Origin: Clostridia bacterium
Lineage (GTDB): Bacteria > Bacillota > Clostridia > Oscillospirales > CAG-272
NCBI GenBank assembly: GCA_017462485.1
Contig: JAFTRA010000015.1
Location: 1 to 64,000, forward strand
Direction: 5' to 3'
DNA length: 64,000 bases
Shown here: positions 8,230 to 16,327 of the stretch, in pieces
How the letters are laid out: every line of letters starts with the position of its first letter
How positions within the stretch are numbered: position 1 is the first letter of the stretch
Made by a program: the position numbers and the translations under genes
Notes under the pieces: generated by a model
What the model was told of the DNA's origin: nothing
What the model saw: the letters and a program-made list of their open reading frames with translations, nothing else
Database searches by the model: none

Positions 8230-8250
8230 TTTGTTTTTCGCCTGAAATCG
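8223..8250. repeat. Module-edge motif, left partial copy (e)
   Basis: TTTTTTCTTTGTTT followed by CGCCTGAAAT. It shares TTTTTCTTTGTTT with the right-end copy at 35586-35622 and resembles the copies at 11797, 18801 and 35466. It overlaps the tRNA terminator tail, so part of the match may be chance. Confidence 0.4.
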
Positions 8251-8303
8251 CCCATTTTCTCGCATTTTGCGGCCTAAATTCAGCCTCAAACAGCCTCACA
8301 ATC

Positions 8304-8366
8304 TGACCACATAAAACCTCAAAAAAACGGTTTGACCACATGTTTGACCACTTCGCTGACCACATG
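8304..8366. repeat. Cluster of TGACCACAT repeats near the left island end
   Basis: Four copies of (TT)TGACCAC(AT) at 8304-8312, 8331-8342, 8344-8352 and 8357-8366. Three copies of the same word lie near the right end (35763-35795). Clustered short direct repeats just inside both ends of an integrated element are typical of integrase arm-type sites; that assignment is inference. Confidence 0.6.
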
Positions 8367-8430
8367 TGAAATTTTGTGGTAATTTTCTTATAAAACCGGC
8401 ACCTCTCTAAAGTGAAAGTGCTTTTTAAAA

Positions 8431-9489
8431 TCATACTCTAGCCAAAACTTTTTGCAGTGCCTCTCCATACGCTTCTCTTTTTTGTTTAGATAAATCCATC
8501 TCAAATATATTCTTATGTACTGCTATGTGTATTCTAGATCTGAGCTTTTCGACATCTGCACCTGTGGAAAATTTCGTCAGTTTATCGATCAGTCCATCCT
8601 CTTTTTCCAACCAACTGAATTGATTGGATTGAGTATATGTGTTATCGTAATCGAATATCACAAGCTGTCTTTCTCCATTGTTGTTTAGCCAAGACAATAT
8701 ATTTTGCCACCATTTTTTATCCGTTGCGCCAAGAGACATTCCATACACGCAAATTATCGTGCTTGAATTTATCACATCTGTTGTAGCCGAATCGTTTCCG
8801 TACCTCAAGTACTGATTAAGTTGAGGCTTAACAATATATCTTATAAAACGTGAATCTCCTGCCAGTTCTTTGTTTTCTATTTGGCTAACATCGTTTACAC
8901 CGATTATTGGGTGTAAATCACTCTTCCCATGAACATGAACAATCTTGCCAATTTTGTCAACTCTTTCTCCGCTGTGTTTTCTTTTACCAACTACACCTTG
9001 TGATATTGTCTTTAAACACTCTTCCAACACAGTAGTATAATTGAAATTAACAAAATTATAGATATAGTCTTCGGAAGCGTGATTAGAGTATATATTGGAA
9101 ATCGTTGTTCTTGATTCTGGAGCTAGTTTTCCGCCATCATAATATCCTCTTAACGCATTTATCATATGCTCCGATATAGTTTTTTCTTCATCGAATGAAA
9201 GCATTGACTCTTGTAATTTCAAATACTCAATAAACTCGCCTTCAAAATCTTTCAGTTGGTCTAAAAAATCTTGCTTTGTCTCCTTCGTAAATTTGACAGT
9301 GTATTTACCCAAAGCAAATTCAAAATCCGCCCATGTATCGTAATCACCGTTAATTTCTTCTGACAACATTTTTATTCTGTTTTCTTTTGTTCTCGATTTA
9401 GCTTCGTATATAGGAAAGAAATCTTTAAACCTAGAATTCATTCCTACTCCCACATCAAATCCATTGCCTATTAAAAAAGTAATTTTCAT
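8431..9489 (-). CDS. AbiH-family abortive-infection protein
   Basis: A 352-residue protein whose N-terminus, ITFLIGNGFDVG followed by a conserved F and Y region, matches the AbiH family (bacteriophage abortive infection). Members of this family reduce phage yield by an unknown mechanism. A second recognisable segment, CVYGMSLGATDKKWW then LVIFDYDN (residues about 245-280), fits the nucleotide-binding-like fold suggested for the family. Length is normal. The start lies after GAGAGGAT. It is AT-rich like most of the island and forms the first gene inside the left end. It lies about 130 bp beyond the TOPRIM gene, separated by a long inverted repeat, so it is probably its own unit. Confidence 0.75.
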   Translation of the reverse strand: MKITFLIGNGFDVGVGMNSRFKDFFPIYEAKSRTKENRIKMLSEEINGDYDTWADFEFALGKYTVKFTKETKQDFLDQLKDFEGEFIEYLKLQESMLSFDEEKTISEHMINALRGYYDGGKLAPESRTTISNIYSNHASEDYIYNFVNFNYTTVLEECLKTISQGVVGKRKHSGERVDKIGKIVHVHGKSDLHPIIGVNDVSQIENKELAGDSRFIRYIVKPQLNQYLRYGNDSATTDVINSSTIICVYGMSLGATDKKWWQNILSWLNNNGERQLVIFDYDNTYTQSNQFSWLEKEDGLIDKLTKFSTGADVEKLRSRIHIAVHKNIFEMDLSKQKREAYGEALQKVLARV

Positions 9490-9542
9490 TGTCTATCCTC
9501 TCATTTTACTATGTATTCATCTATTTAGCATTATAAATATAG

Positions 9543-9595
9543 ACGGGGTCAATACAATTAGCAACAAACTATCTTGCTTCTTGTACTGACCCCGT
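9543..9595. repeat. Long inverted repeat between the AbiH and TOPRIM genes
   Basis: ACGGGGTCAATACAA (9543-9557) and TTGTACTGACCCCGT (9581-9595) pair at 14 of 15 positions, with an inner GCAA/TTGC pair. It is followed by TTTTCCCC rightward but has no T-run leftward. It may terminate the leftward TOPRIM transcript inefficiently, or be an independent element. Confidence 0.65.
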
Positions 9596-9623
9596 TTTCC
9601 CCGATTTCACCGCCGGGAGGAGA

Positions 9624-10235
9624 TTACTTATTACATATTTTCTTGCAATCCAACCCCAAGCAGTTACACAGCGGCTTTAGATTGGAACAAACTTGAACCC
9701 TAATCAACGGAATGTCTAACTTGTCTATAAAACCGTCAAGCTTATCGCCCTTGACATAGACTCGTTTAGCTTTTTTAAAAAGCTTTTTTATAACTTCCTG
9801 ACCAGTTCCGTTTTCCTTCGGTGTCTTGGCTGACAACCTTAAATATCTTTTTACTCCATCAAAATCATACAAGAACCAATCTTCTATAGATTTGTTCGCT
9901 TCTATAAACTCTACCTTTTTTACGCCATTCTCAACTAGTTTCTTTTTTACCGCTTTCATGTCAACCGGAGGTTTCCTCGAAAATTTAAAAACATCCGTGT
10001 CATAGCACAAGAACGCATATATGTCACTATCGGGGTGTTTTCTCTTGATTTCATCCAATTTCCGTAAGGCATCGTTTTTGTAGTTCCCGACACCTTTCAT
10101 ATTTATATACTCAATATTGCAACAAAATTCTTCACTATGAAGAGTTCGTATGTCAGCTATTAAAGCCTTGTAAAAATCAACCTCGGTATAGCCTTCAACA
10201 AAGAGTATAATAACCTTTGACTTAGGATTCGACAT
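9624..10235 (-). CDS. RloB-like TOPRIM protein (partner of the ATPase)
   Basis: A 203-residue protein with a TOPRIM-like signature: the acidic residue in ILFVEGYTEVDFY near residue 14 and the paired aspartates in CYDTD near residue 79. In RloB and AbiL-type pairs such a protein acts with an AAA ATPase encoded just upstream, probably as a nuclease against phage. Here its start overlaps the ATPase stop by 14 nt, so the two are translationally coupled. A cysteine-rich tail (CNCLGLDCKKIC) is unusual. The family call rests on motifs and context. A split OLD/Gabija-like nuclease is an equivalent description. Confidence 0.65.
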   Translation of the reverse strand: MSNPKSKVIILFVEGYTEVDFYKALIADIRTLHSEEFCCNIEYINMKGVGNYKNDALRKLDEIKRKHPDSDIYAFLCYDTDVFKFSRKPPVDMKAVKKKLVENGVKKVEFIEANKSIEDWFLYDFDGVKRYLRLSAKTPKENGTGQEVIKKLFKKAKRVYVKGDKLDGFIDKLDIPLIRVQVCSNLKPLCNCLGLDCKKICNK

Positions 10236-11508
10236 ATTCCTTTAAAGCTTCATCGGCATCATCATTTGATAAGAGATTGAAGATATAATCTCCAATCGAT
10301 CTATCATACTGAGTTGCATCCTTAATTAAGGAATTAACTTTAGAAGATGCAATTCTCTTGAAATTTACGCCCCCGTCTTCGCGTGTTATTCCAATGTAAA
10401 TGCTTCTAGGATCAAGATACTGTATGACATAAGGTGAGTGGCTGGTAAAAATTATTTTACATTTATCTACTAACTGAGATAAAATATCCAAATAACTCTG
10501 GAACAAAGCTGGGTGTATTGAATTCTCTGGTTCTTCCATTGCTATCATGGAAAGTCCTTTAACATCAGCAATTGTTGCATATGTAAGCATTAAGAATATT
10601 CGCTTAGCTCCATCCGATAATCTATCAAAACTGATTGGTTGAATCAGCAAGTTGTCTGAAACAAACATAGTATATATACTATCAGTATACATAAACGGAG
10701 CATCTTCCGATATGTTTATACGCTTGTTCTTGTCATGATTAAGCTTGTGCTCCCTAACATCTATATCACTGATTCTAGGGAATAATTGTTTGAAAGAGTT
10801 AACCAACAACTCGAACTTATCTTTATGCTCTTTTTTTAAGTAGTGTATCGCTCTAGGAATATTTTGTATTCCTCCAAGTTCCAATTCTTCAAAACCTTTG
10901 AATATGAAAGGATCGGGATGGTATGCAGGACTAGCATCAAGATGTCTCTCTATGAAGAACGGAATGTTATTCACCTGCTTAATGATATCCAAATAATAGA
11001 GATCATCAAATGCCAACAATTTATTTATAACGAGTGAATCGTCATCTATCTTAATTTGAGAATCACATCTTCCGGATTCGGAACGCTTATACTTTGCTAT
11101 ACTTTGATCCCTGTTTATGTAAGTATAATACTTCTGTCCTTTTCCAACATTCTTAATCTTTAAACATTCAACAACAATTTTGGGTTGAAGCTTCGTTGTA
11201 CTCCATGAAAATTCATAGGAATATTCCACAATGTATGACTCATTCCCCGATTCAATTTCCAATTCAATTTCAAACTCAAAATTTTGTCCGGCATTTGAGC
11301 GCAAAATTGGTACATCGCTTTTAGACGACATAGCCTTACTTTTGATTTGAGAAGGATAATTTATAAAATCAATTCCAAAATCAATAGCATCCAAAATGTT
11401 GGATTTTCCGTATCCATTCAATCCCACCAATGCCGTCATCTGCCCAAACACGATTTCCGCCTCAGAAATGTTTCTAATACCTTTAATTTTAGTTCTCAGT
11501 ATTTCCAT
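10222..11508 (-). CDS. AAA ATPase of an ATPase/TOPRIM defence pair (RloA/AbiLi-like)
   Basis: A 428-residue SMC/OLD-type ATPase. Walker A is GLNGYGKS (29-36). Walker B is MEEPENSIHP, followed by the switch histidine in FTSHSPYVIQYL. It is expected to sense infection and drive the TOPRIM partner. A longer reading starting at 11589 is possible, but I chose 11508 because MEILRTKIKGIRN is the usual family start, GAGGT lies just before it, and the promoter at 11561-11589 would place the transcript start downstream of the longer start. No helicase partner of the GajB type lies nearby, which argues against Gabija proper. Confidence 0.75.
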   Translation of the reverse strand: MEILRTKIKGIRNISEAEIVFGQMTALVGLNGYGKSNILDAIDFGIDFINYPSQIKSKAMSSKSDVPILRSNAGQNFEFEIELEIESGNESYIVEYSYEFSWSTTKLQPKIVVECLKIKNVGKGQKYYTYINRDQSIAKYKRSESGRCDSQIKIDDDSLVINKLLAFDDLYYLDIIKQVNNIPFFIERHLDASPAYHPDPFIFKGFEELELGGIQNIPRAIHYLKKEHKDKFELLVNSFKQLFPRISDIDVREHKLNHDKNKRINISEDAPFMYTDSIYTMFVSDNLLIQPISFDRLSDGAKRIFLMLTYATIADVKGLSMIAMEEPENSIHPALFQSYLDILSQLVDKCKIIFTSHSPYVIQYLDPRSIYIGITREDGGVNFKRIASSKVNSLIKDATQYDRSIGDYIFNLLSNDDADEALKEYVES

Positions 11509-11560
11509 TTTCTTTACCTCGTGCATCAAAATAATATCAATCAATCTATTAACCATGTTC

Positions 11561-11589
11561 ATTATATCACACCTTTCGACGAAATGCAA
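11561..11589 (-). promoter_or_regulatory. Promoter of the ATPase/TOPRIM pair
   Basis: On the minus strand, TTGCAT (11584-11589), a 17-bp spacer and TATAAT (11561-11566). The spacer contains the dyad TTTCG-A-CGAAA. The stretch 11590-11796 holds nothing else I recognise apart from a 5-bp hairpin with a rightward T-run near 11757-11776. Confidence 0.7.
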
Positions 11590-11796
11590 TAGTTTTTTTC
11601 ATATTTTTATAAAAAACATCATTTTAGAACATATTATTCGAGTAATATGCAATTTTTGCCCCCGTTTATCATATCACAATCAATATGCAAATCTACAAGA
11701 AAACCGTCGAAATCACAAAATCGTTATTAATCTTGATTGAAATTATCTCGTTACACGATTAGACAATCGATTTTTTGATAAAAGTTTTTTGTGTCT

Positions 11797-11826
11797 CTTC
11801 TTTGTTTAATGCTGCCTAAATTTTTA
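11797..11826. repeat. Module-edge motif copy a
   Basis: CTTCTTTGTTTAATGCTGCC followed by TAAATTTTT, ending four bases before the integrase stop codon. The same motif in the same orientation occurs at 18801-18830, 35466-35500 and 35586-35622. Its place right beside an integrase gene is where an attachment core would be expected. Confidence 0.6.
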
Positions 11827-11829
11827 CCA

Positions 11830-13248
11830 TCATGCGATGCCGTATTCGGCTTTCATTCGAGTTATAAGCTCTGCGAGCTTTGCTTCGCACTCGGCTTCCG
11901 TAGGAGCGTACACATTCTCTGAGATACGCTTTCCGTTGACGGTTGGGGTATATCTGCCCTGCCAGCATTTCGCACTTAACTGCTTGATATAGCCGGTGCC
12001 TGGCTTGCGCTTTTTACCCTTGTATGGCTCGAAGATTTCGATGGGTGGCTTTTCGGGTTTGCCATCGTTCTCGTCATCGTAGCTTCTTGCGGTTTCGGGT
12101 GCTCCCACTGCTGAGCTGAGCGCTCTATCGATAGTCTTTGCAGCAGTACGCATACCCTCGTCAGTCACGTGCGAATATACGTTCAGCGTTGTTTCTACGC
12201 TTTCGTGTCCGATAACGCTCGCGAGAGTCTTTATGTCCATACCGTATCGGAGCGATTGAGTCGCAAAAGTGTGTCTTAGGGCATGGAAGGGTACGTGTTT
12301 GCATCCTGCTCTGACCAATATCTTATCAAGACTCTTTCTGCATGCTGTCGGATCTCTGGGAACGTCCTCGCTTTTCACGGGAGACGGGAACAGCCACTTT
12401 GACTTTACTCTCTGCTTATACTCCTTTAGCACCTCTATGAGCTCCTTCGGCAGAACGATGGTTCTGTTAGCTGCTTTGGTCTTAGGTTCGGTTATTTTGA
12501 GAACCTTCTTATCATACCTTACCTGCTTATTCACTCTCAACTCACACTTCTTAAAGTCTATATCATCCCACTGTAGTCCCAGAAGTTCTCCTCTTCTGAG
12601 TCCTGTTGAGATATCGAGAAGGAACATTTCATAGAATCCGTCTTCCTGCGCTTGTATAAGAAGCCTTTGCATTTCTGCCGGTGTCAGTACCGCGACCTCG
12701 GGATTTTTCTTTGGAGGAAGTCTGCAGAAATCCGCAGGATTTTGCCTTATCAATCCATCGTTCTTAGCTTTTTCGAGCGCAGCTAGGCAATGAGCGTGTA
12801 TGCTTCTTACCGTTGAATCCGCAAGTCCTTTTTCCCCATCGGCATCGTCAAGATTGCCCCTTTTCTTGAGCTCCGAATAGAACTTTTCCAGCGTTCCCGT
12901 AGTCACCTGATTAAGCGGTGTTTCACCTATCTTAGGTATTATCTGCATGTATATTCTGTACCAATAGGTTTGCTGAGTATATTCATTCAGTTTACTCTTT
13001 GAATAGGTATTAAACCAGTAATCCATCCATGCCCCGAATTTCATTTCGGGTGCTATCTTAATAGAGGTTGCACTGACCTCTACTTTCAACTCCTTCAGCT
13101 TTTGCTCGCATTCTCTTTTTGTTTTACCGAAGACACTTTTCGTTTTGGGAAGTCCTTTTTCATCGTAATGAGTTACGACTCTTCCTTCCCACCTTCCGTC
13201 ACTTCTGAGCCTTACCGTGCCTTCGCCGCTTTTTCTTTTCTCTGCCAT
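11830..13248 (-). CDS. Tyrosine recombinase/integrase with arm-type domains at both ends
   Basis: A 472-residue phage-type integrase. The N-terminal 50 residues (GEGTVRLRSDGRWEGR) are an AP2-like arm-binding domain, followed by a SAM-like core-binding domain (about 65-190) and the catalytic domain. That domain has R in GLRRGELLGLQW, HALRHTFA, GHESVETT and the nucleophile Y in NVYSHV. About 95 residues follow the tyrosine, against the family's usual 20-30. They contain a second arm-like repeat (GTGYIKQLSAKCWQGRYTP ... TEAECEAKLAEL) resembling the N-terminal one. Its start overlaps the preceding integrase by 37 nt. It probably catalyses integration or excision of the island at tRNA-Pro, or of a nested element. 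Confidence 0.9.
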   Translation of the reverse strand: MAEKRKSGEGTVRLRSDGRWEGRVVTHYDEKGLPKTKSVFGKTKRECEQKLKELKVEVSATSIKIAPEMKFGAWMDYWFNTYSKSKLNEYTQQTYWYRIYMQIIPKIGETPLNQVTTGTLEKFYSELKKRGNLDDADGEKGLADSTVRSIHAHCLAALEKAKNDGLIRQNPADFCRLPPKKNPEVAVLTPAEMQRLLIQAQEDGFYEMFLLDISTGLRRGELLGLQWDDIDFKKCELRVNKQVRYDKKVLKITEPKTKAANRTIVLPKELIEVLKEYKQRVKSKWLFPSPVKSEDVPRDPTACRKSLDKILVRAGCKHVPFHALRHTFATQSLRYGMDIKTLASVIGHESVETTLNVYSHVTDEGMRTAAKTIDRALSSAVGAPETARSYDDENDGKPEKPPIEIFEPYKGKKRKPGTGYIKQLSAKCWQGRYTPTVNGKRISENVYAPTEAECEAKLAELITRMKAEYGIA

Positions 13249-14408
13249 GGTTTCAATTCCTTTCCAAAAGTATCAGTTATAAAGTTGCCGACGATGCCCG
13301 CTGCTCTCTTCTGCATGTCCGTAGTTACGTGAGTGTACGCATCCAGCGTGAAGCTGGGCTTTGCGTGGCCGAGAATTCCTGCAAGAGTTCTCGGATCAAT
13401 TCCACTCGCCGCGGCGTGAGTTGCAAACGTGTGTCTGAGATCATGAAATCTCATATCCGGAAGCTCGGCTTCTTTAAGTATTTTCTTTAGCCTGTAGTAC
13501 GCGCTCGCAGGATTTATCGGTTTTGTAGGATCTAAGAATTTCGGGAATATCCATTCTGATATTGAAGTCTTTTTTCTCTCAGTTAGCATATCTCTTACGC
13601 TTGCGGGCAGAACTATTTTTCTATCTCCCTGGTTCGTTTTCGTATCACCTATAACGAGCTCTTTACCACTGTATCTTATCGTTCTTTGTACGTGTAGCGT
13701 ATTATTATCCTCGTCGATATCCGACCATTTAAGACCGCATATTTCACCGCGCCTGAATCCCATCATCAGTTCCATGAAGAAGAAGTCGCGCCACAGCACG
13801 TCGCTCTCAACGGTCTTCATAAACTTTTCTATTTGAGATTCAATCAGCACGGTTTTCTCCGTTCTTAAGAGACGAGGTATCGTAGTACCGTCGGTAGGAT
13901 TTCTTGGAATCAATCCCTCTCGCACTGCGCCGTCCATCGCTTCGTGCAGAAGCATATGTATTGAACGTACTGTTGCATTTGAAAGCTCTTTTCCTTTTTC
14001 TCCAACAGCATTGATTCTTCCCTCTTCCTTGAGCGCATTGTACATTTCTTGTATGTCTTTGCTAGTTATTTGCGTAAGCTTTTTACTACCAAGATGTGGC
14101 TTGATATAACTGTTTGCATAATGTTTGTAACCAATAAGTGTACTCGAGCGTATCATTCCGATTTTATACTCGTCGAGCCATTTATCAAGCCACTGCGCGA
14201 GTGTCATTAAGCTATCTTCGGTTAATTCAATACCGGCATAAGTTTCTTTCAGTTTATTTAGCTTTGGGAGAAGCTCTTTTTGCGTTTTTCCAAACGCAGA
14301 TTTGTATATTGGCGTTCCGTTGTTTTTATGACCGACGACAATTCTTCCTTCCCATCGACCGTCTTTTCTTTTATGTATTGATCCGTCACCCGAAGGTCGT
14401 CTTCCCAT
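13212..14408 (-). CDS. Tyrosine recombinase/integrase
   Basis: A 398-residue integrase related to its downstream neighbour. It has an arm-binding N-terminus (GDGSIHKRKDGRWEGR), a core-binding domain (about 65-190) and a catalytic domain with R in GFRRGEICGLKW, K near the beta-hairpin, HDLRHTFATH, GHAKPSFT and Y in DAYTHV. Nothing looks broken. It is first in an overlapping pair transcribed from the promoter at 14442-14470, with AAGGAG before the ATG. Two complete recombinases in tandem may act together on one substrate, or reflect two stacked elements; sequence alone does not decide. Confidence 0.92.
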   Translation of the reverse strand: MGRRPSGDGSIHKRKDGRWEGRIVVGHKNNGTPIYKSAFGKTQKELLPKLNKLKETYAGIELTEDSLMTLAQWLDKWLDEYKIGMIRSSTLIGYKHYANSYIKPHLGSKKLTQITSKDIQEMYNALKEEGRINAVGEKGKELSNATVRSIHMLLHEAMDGAVREGLIPRNPTDGTTIPRLLRTEKTVLIESQIEKFMKTVESDVLWRDFFFMELMMGFRRGEICGLKWSDIDEDNNTLHVQRTIRYSGKELVIGDTKTNQGDRKIVLPASVRDMLTERKKTSISEWIFPKFLDPTKPINPASAYYRLKKILKEAELPDMRFHDLRHTFATHAAASGIDPRTLAGILGHAKPSFTLDAYTHVTTDMQKRAAGIVGNFITDTFGKELKPWQRKEKAAKAR

Positions 14409-14441
14409 ATAACAATCTCCTTTCTTAGTATTTGCAACACA

Positions 14442-14470
14442 ACAATATCAAAATGCTATTGCAAAGTCCA
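14442..14470 (-). promoter_or_regulatory. Integrase promoter (TGGACT-17-TATTGT type)
   Basis: On the minus strand, TGGACT (14465-14470), a 17-bp spacer and TATTGT (14442-14447), preceded by GGTC. The same arrangement, with GGTCTGGACTTTGC identical, precedes the gene at 18881-19147. The pair therefore looks like a shared, non-consensus island promoter. Confidence 0.6.
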
Positions 14471-14510
14471 GACCAATTTCGCATTGTTATCAATTAATTA
14501 TCAATTGAAA

Positions 14511-14927
14511 TTAAGTTTGCCATCTAATTGCATCCTCATAAGAAATCGTACCGTTTATTTTCTTAACTTCGCTTATGCAATCATTTCGTAGCTTATTTAA
14601 CGGCGCTTCACCAATGCCATGACTAAATGCAAGTAAGTTTTTAATCATACTTATCTCAACTGCAATTCTGAAGAGTGATCCACTGTGTCTGTTTTCGCTT
14701 TCTTGAATCAACTTCTTTAACGTGGAGACTACAGCATTAGGAAGATAATCATCACACGAATTTCTCAAGTGGCCACAATAAAACAAAATTGCTTTTTCAA
14801 TAAATTCGCTTTCTTTTTTGCAGTTATCCATCTCCATATAATTTTCTACTGCTTCTCTGGTTTCAGGCTTAATCCAGAGCGTAAATCTGACCTTTTTGCT
14901 ATCATTATTCTGATTTTTGTTTTCCAT
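14511..14927 (-). CDS. Small ribbon-helix-helix-like DNA-binding protein
   Basis: A 138-residue protein. The opening segment, KKVRFTLWIKPETREAVENY, followed by a two-helix stretch with SEFIEKAILFY, reads as a ribbon-helix-helix domain like those of accessory proteins of mobile elements. The remaining 80 residues are helical and unrecognised. GAGGAG lies six bases before the start. It sits upstream of the integrases and beside a large nested inverted repeat (15159-15226), so a DNA-organising, relaxosome-like or directionality role is plausible. No relaxase gene is present, however. Confidence 0.6.
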   Translation of the reverse strand: MENKNQNNDSKKVRFTLWIKPETREAVENYMEMDNCKKESEFIEKAILFYCGHLRNSCDDYLPNAVVSTLKKLIQESENRHSGSLFRIAVEISMIKNLLAFSHGIGEAPLNKLRNDCISEVKKINGTISYEDAIRWQT

Positions 14928-15158
14928 CGTTTACTCCTCAAAGCGTTATTTGTAGCGCCGTTATTTTCCTTGTGTTTTCTGGTAAAACGCTGCTTTTAGC
15001 GTTCTACATAGTGTTTTTTTCGAATTTGTGGCGCCAAACGGCATTTTAGCGCTACTCTCGAAAGCTCTTAAAAGCTCCCGAAATCTCGTGAATTCGGTCG
15101 GCACTGCCGTCCGATGTGAAGCGGGTTGGCGGAAATGACGCCATCCCTTTCTCCTGCT

Positions 15159-15226
15159 TATAAATCGACCCAACTACACCTTGCGAGGAACGCTCGCAAA
15201 GCGTCGTAACTCGGTCGATATTTATA
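15159..15226. repeat. Nested inverted repeat, possible cis-acting site
   Basis: The outer arms TATAAATCGACC (15159-15170) and GGTCGATATTTATA (15213-15226) pair with a 2-nt bulge. They enclose a perfect inner hairpin, TTGCGAG-GAACG-CTCGCAA (15181-15199). The rest of the gap 14928-15158 holds only small hairpins such as AACGCT/AGCGTT near 14987-15003. Location next to the ribbon-helix-helix gene suggests a recombination or origin-like site; function is unproven. Confidence 0.5.
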
Positions 15227-15452
15227 GCTTAATTATGCTGATTTCACCGCTTTCATCTTGGTTTTCCCTGATCCAATTTATAAGCTTATCCTTTTCTACG
15301 AATCTTCTGCGGCCAATTTTGAATGAAGGAAAGCCCGGATTTTTCATTGTTTTAGATGCCCATGTTTTTGACACACCAAATAACTCCATAAGTATTTCCG
15401 CATTTATTATCCAAGGTAATTCATCAAACGTTTTTCCATTTTGTATTTTCAT
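15222..15452 (-). CDS. Small helix-turn-helix protein, excisionase-like
   Basis: A 76-residue protein. ELPWIINAEILMELFGVSKT followed by WASKTMKNPGFPSFKIGRRRFVEKDKL is the winged-helix pattern of excisionase/MerR-type DNA-binding proteins (helix-turn-helix about 14-40, wing about 45-60). Such genes near integrases often set recombination direction. A longer reading from 15548 runs through the terminator hairpin and has no family support, so I start at 15452, where only a weak ribosome site (GGTGTG) precedes. No clear promoter of its own is visible. Confidence 0.65.
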   Translation of the reverse strand: MKIQNGKTFDELPWIINAEILMELFGVSKTWASKTMKNPGFPSFKIGRRRFVEKDKLINWIRENQDESGEISIIKL

Positions 15453-15480
15453 TTTCACACCAACTTTATTTTTAATTTGC

Positions 15481-15548
15481 AAAATAAAAAAGTGAGCATC
15501 AAAAGAATTACAGACTTTAATTCTGCATTTAATTCTTTTGATGCTCAC
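15481..15548 (-). terminator. Strong terminator of the LexA-like operon
   Basis: Read leftward, a perfect 19-bp stem (15548-15530 with 15510-15492) contains AGCATCAAAAGAATTA, with an 18-19-nt loop, followed by TTTTTTATTTT. It closes the three-gene operon to its right. Read-through would supply the excisionase-like gene. Confidence 0.85.
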
Positions 15549-15601
15549 CCTTATTTCCCATATTCACTGATGGGAGGACGCATCACTTTTAGTTTTTTTA
15601 T

Positions 15602-15841
15602 TTAGCACTGTGCGCTTACAATAGGCAATACGATATATCCTCTTGCAACTTTTGGTTTTTCAATAATTGCAACCAAAGTTTTGCACCTTGAGCATATCAT
15701 GTTTTTACCTTTGTAATCATCTGTTACAACTTTGGTCGTTATATTGTATTTATCCTTTGGATCGCTGCTGAACAAAAGAGTTCTTCCGCACTCCGAATTG
15801 GGACAACGCGCAATTGGAATTCGTCTTGTTTTTGTTTCCAA
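15602..15841 (-). CDS. Small zinc-ribbon-like protein of unknown function
   Basis: A 79-residue protein with two cysteine pairs, CPNSEC near residue 13 and CSRC near residue 51, spaced as in a zinc ribbon. It starts with TTG after GAGGTGAT. It is last in the LexA-like operon, 18 bp after the PD-(D/E)XK-like gene. I do not recognise the family; a role in nucleic-acid binding is only suggested by the metal site. Confidence 0.5.
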   Translation of the reverse strand: METKTRRIPIARCPNSECGRTLLFSSDPKDKYNITTKVVTDDYKGKNMICSRCKTLVAIIEKPKVARGYIVLPIVSAQC

Positions 15842-15859
15842 CTATATCACCTCGATACA

Positions 15860-16327
15860 TCAAAATTGTTCGTTGATTACCAAAGCTTTGTTTTTCATAT
15901 CAACTACAATCATAAATCCGGTTCTGTAACAAAATCCATAATCGTAGCTTGTCATTTTTCTGAGTCTTTCCTTGTCTGCATTTAATCCTCGTCTGTCGGT
16001 TGATTTTTTCATTTCTATACAAATGAGATTATCAAAACCATAATCGCAATCATATCCTCGCTTATGAATTATTAGATCAACCGTTATTGGTGAATCATCA
16101 ATTCTTTTAATCGAGCGCTCCTTGCCATCCATTCCTCGATTGTACTCCACATCAACCACGTAATCGCTAAATTCTGTTTGGCGAAGAGCATTAGTTAAAT
16201 GCAACATCAAACGCGAACAAATACATCTTTCACTAAGATTGTTTTCAATTAAGTATTTCTCGCTTTGATTAAATGAATTTAATGCTTTATCAACGATACT
16301 TTTTAATTCTATTTTTATATCTTCCAT
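15860..16327 (-). CDS. PD-(D/E)XK nuclease-like protein
   Basis: A 155-residue protein. The central strand pattern, ITVDLIIHKRG ... LICIEMKKSTD (residues about 80-113), gives the D ... ExK catalytic triad of restriction-endonuclease-like nucleases. The rest is helical. Its ATG directly abuts the LexA-like stop codon (TAAATG), and AAGGA in the end of that gene serves as ribosome site, so expression is tied to the repressor. It could be a small nuclease or a structural homologue. I know no named function. Confidence 0.5.
   Translation of the reverse strand: MEDIKIELKSIVDKALNSFNQSEKYLIENNLSERCICSRLMLHLTNALRQTEFSDYVVDVEYNRGMDGKERSIKRIDDSPITVDLIIHKRGYDCDYGFDNLICIEMKKSTDRRGLNADKERLRKMTSYDYGFCYRTGFMIVVDMKNKALVINEQF

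Noticed and set aside
8177..8434. An 85-codon leftward frame overlapping tRNA-Pro
   Set aside because: It is antisense to the tRNA and its terminator, and reads through the TGACCACAT cluster.
10222..11508. GajA of a Gabija system
   Set aside because: ATPase and TOPRIM parts are on separate proteins and no UvrD-like GajB is adjacent.
14961..15173. A 70-codon leftward frame
   Set aside because: Arginine-rich low-quality sequence over inverted repeats, without a ribosome site.
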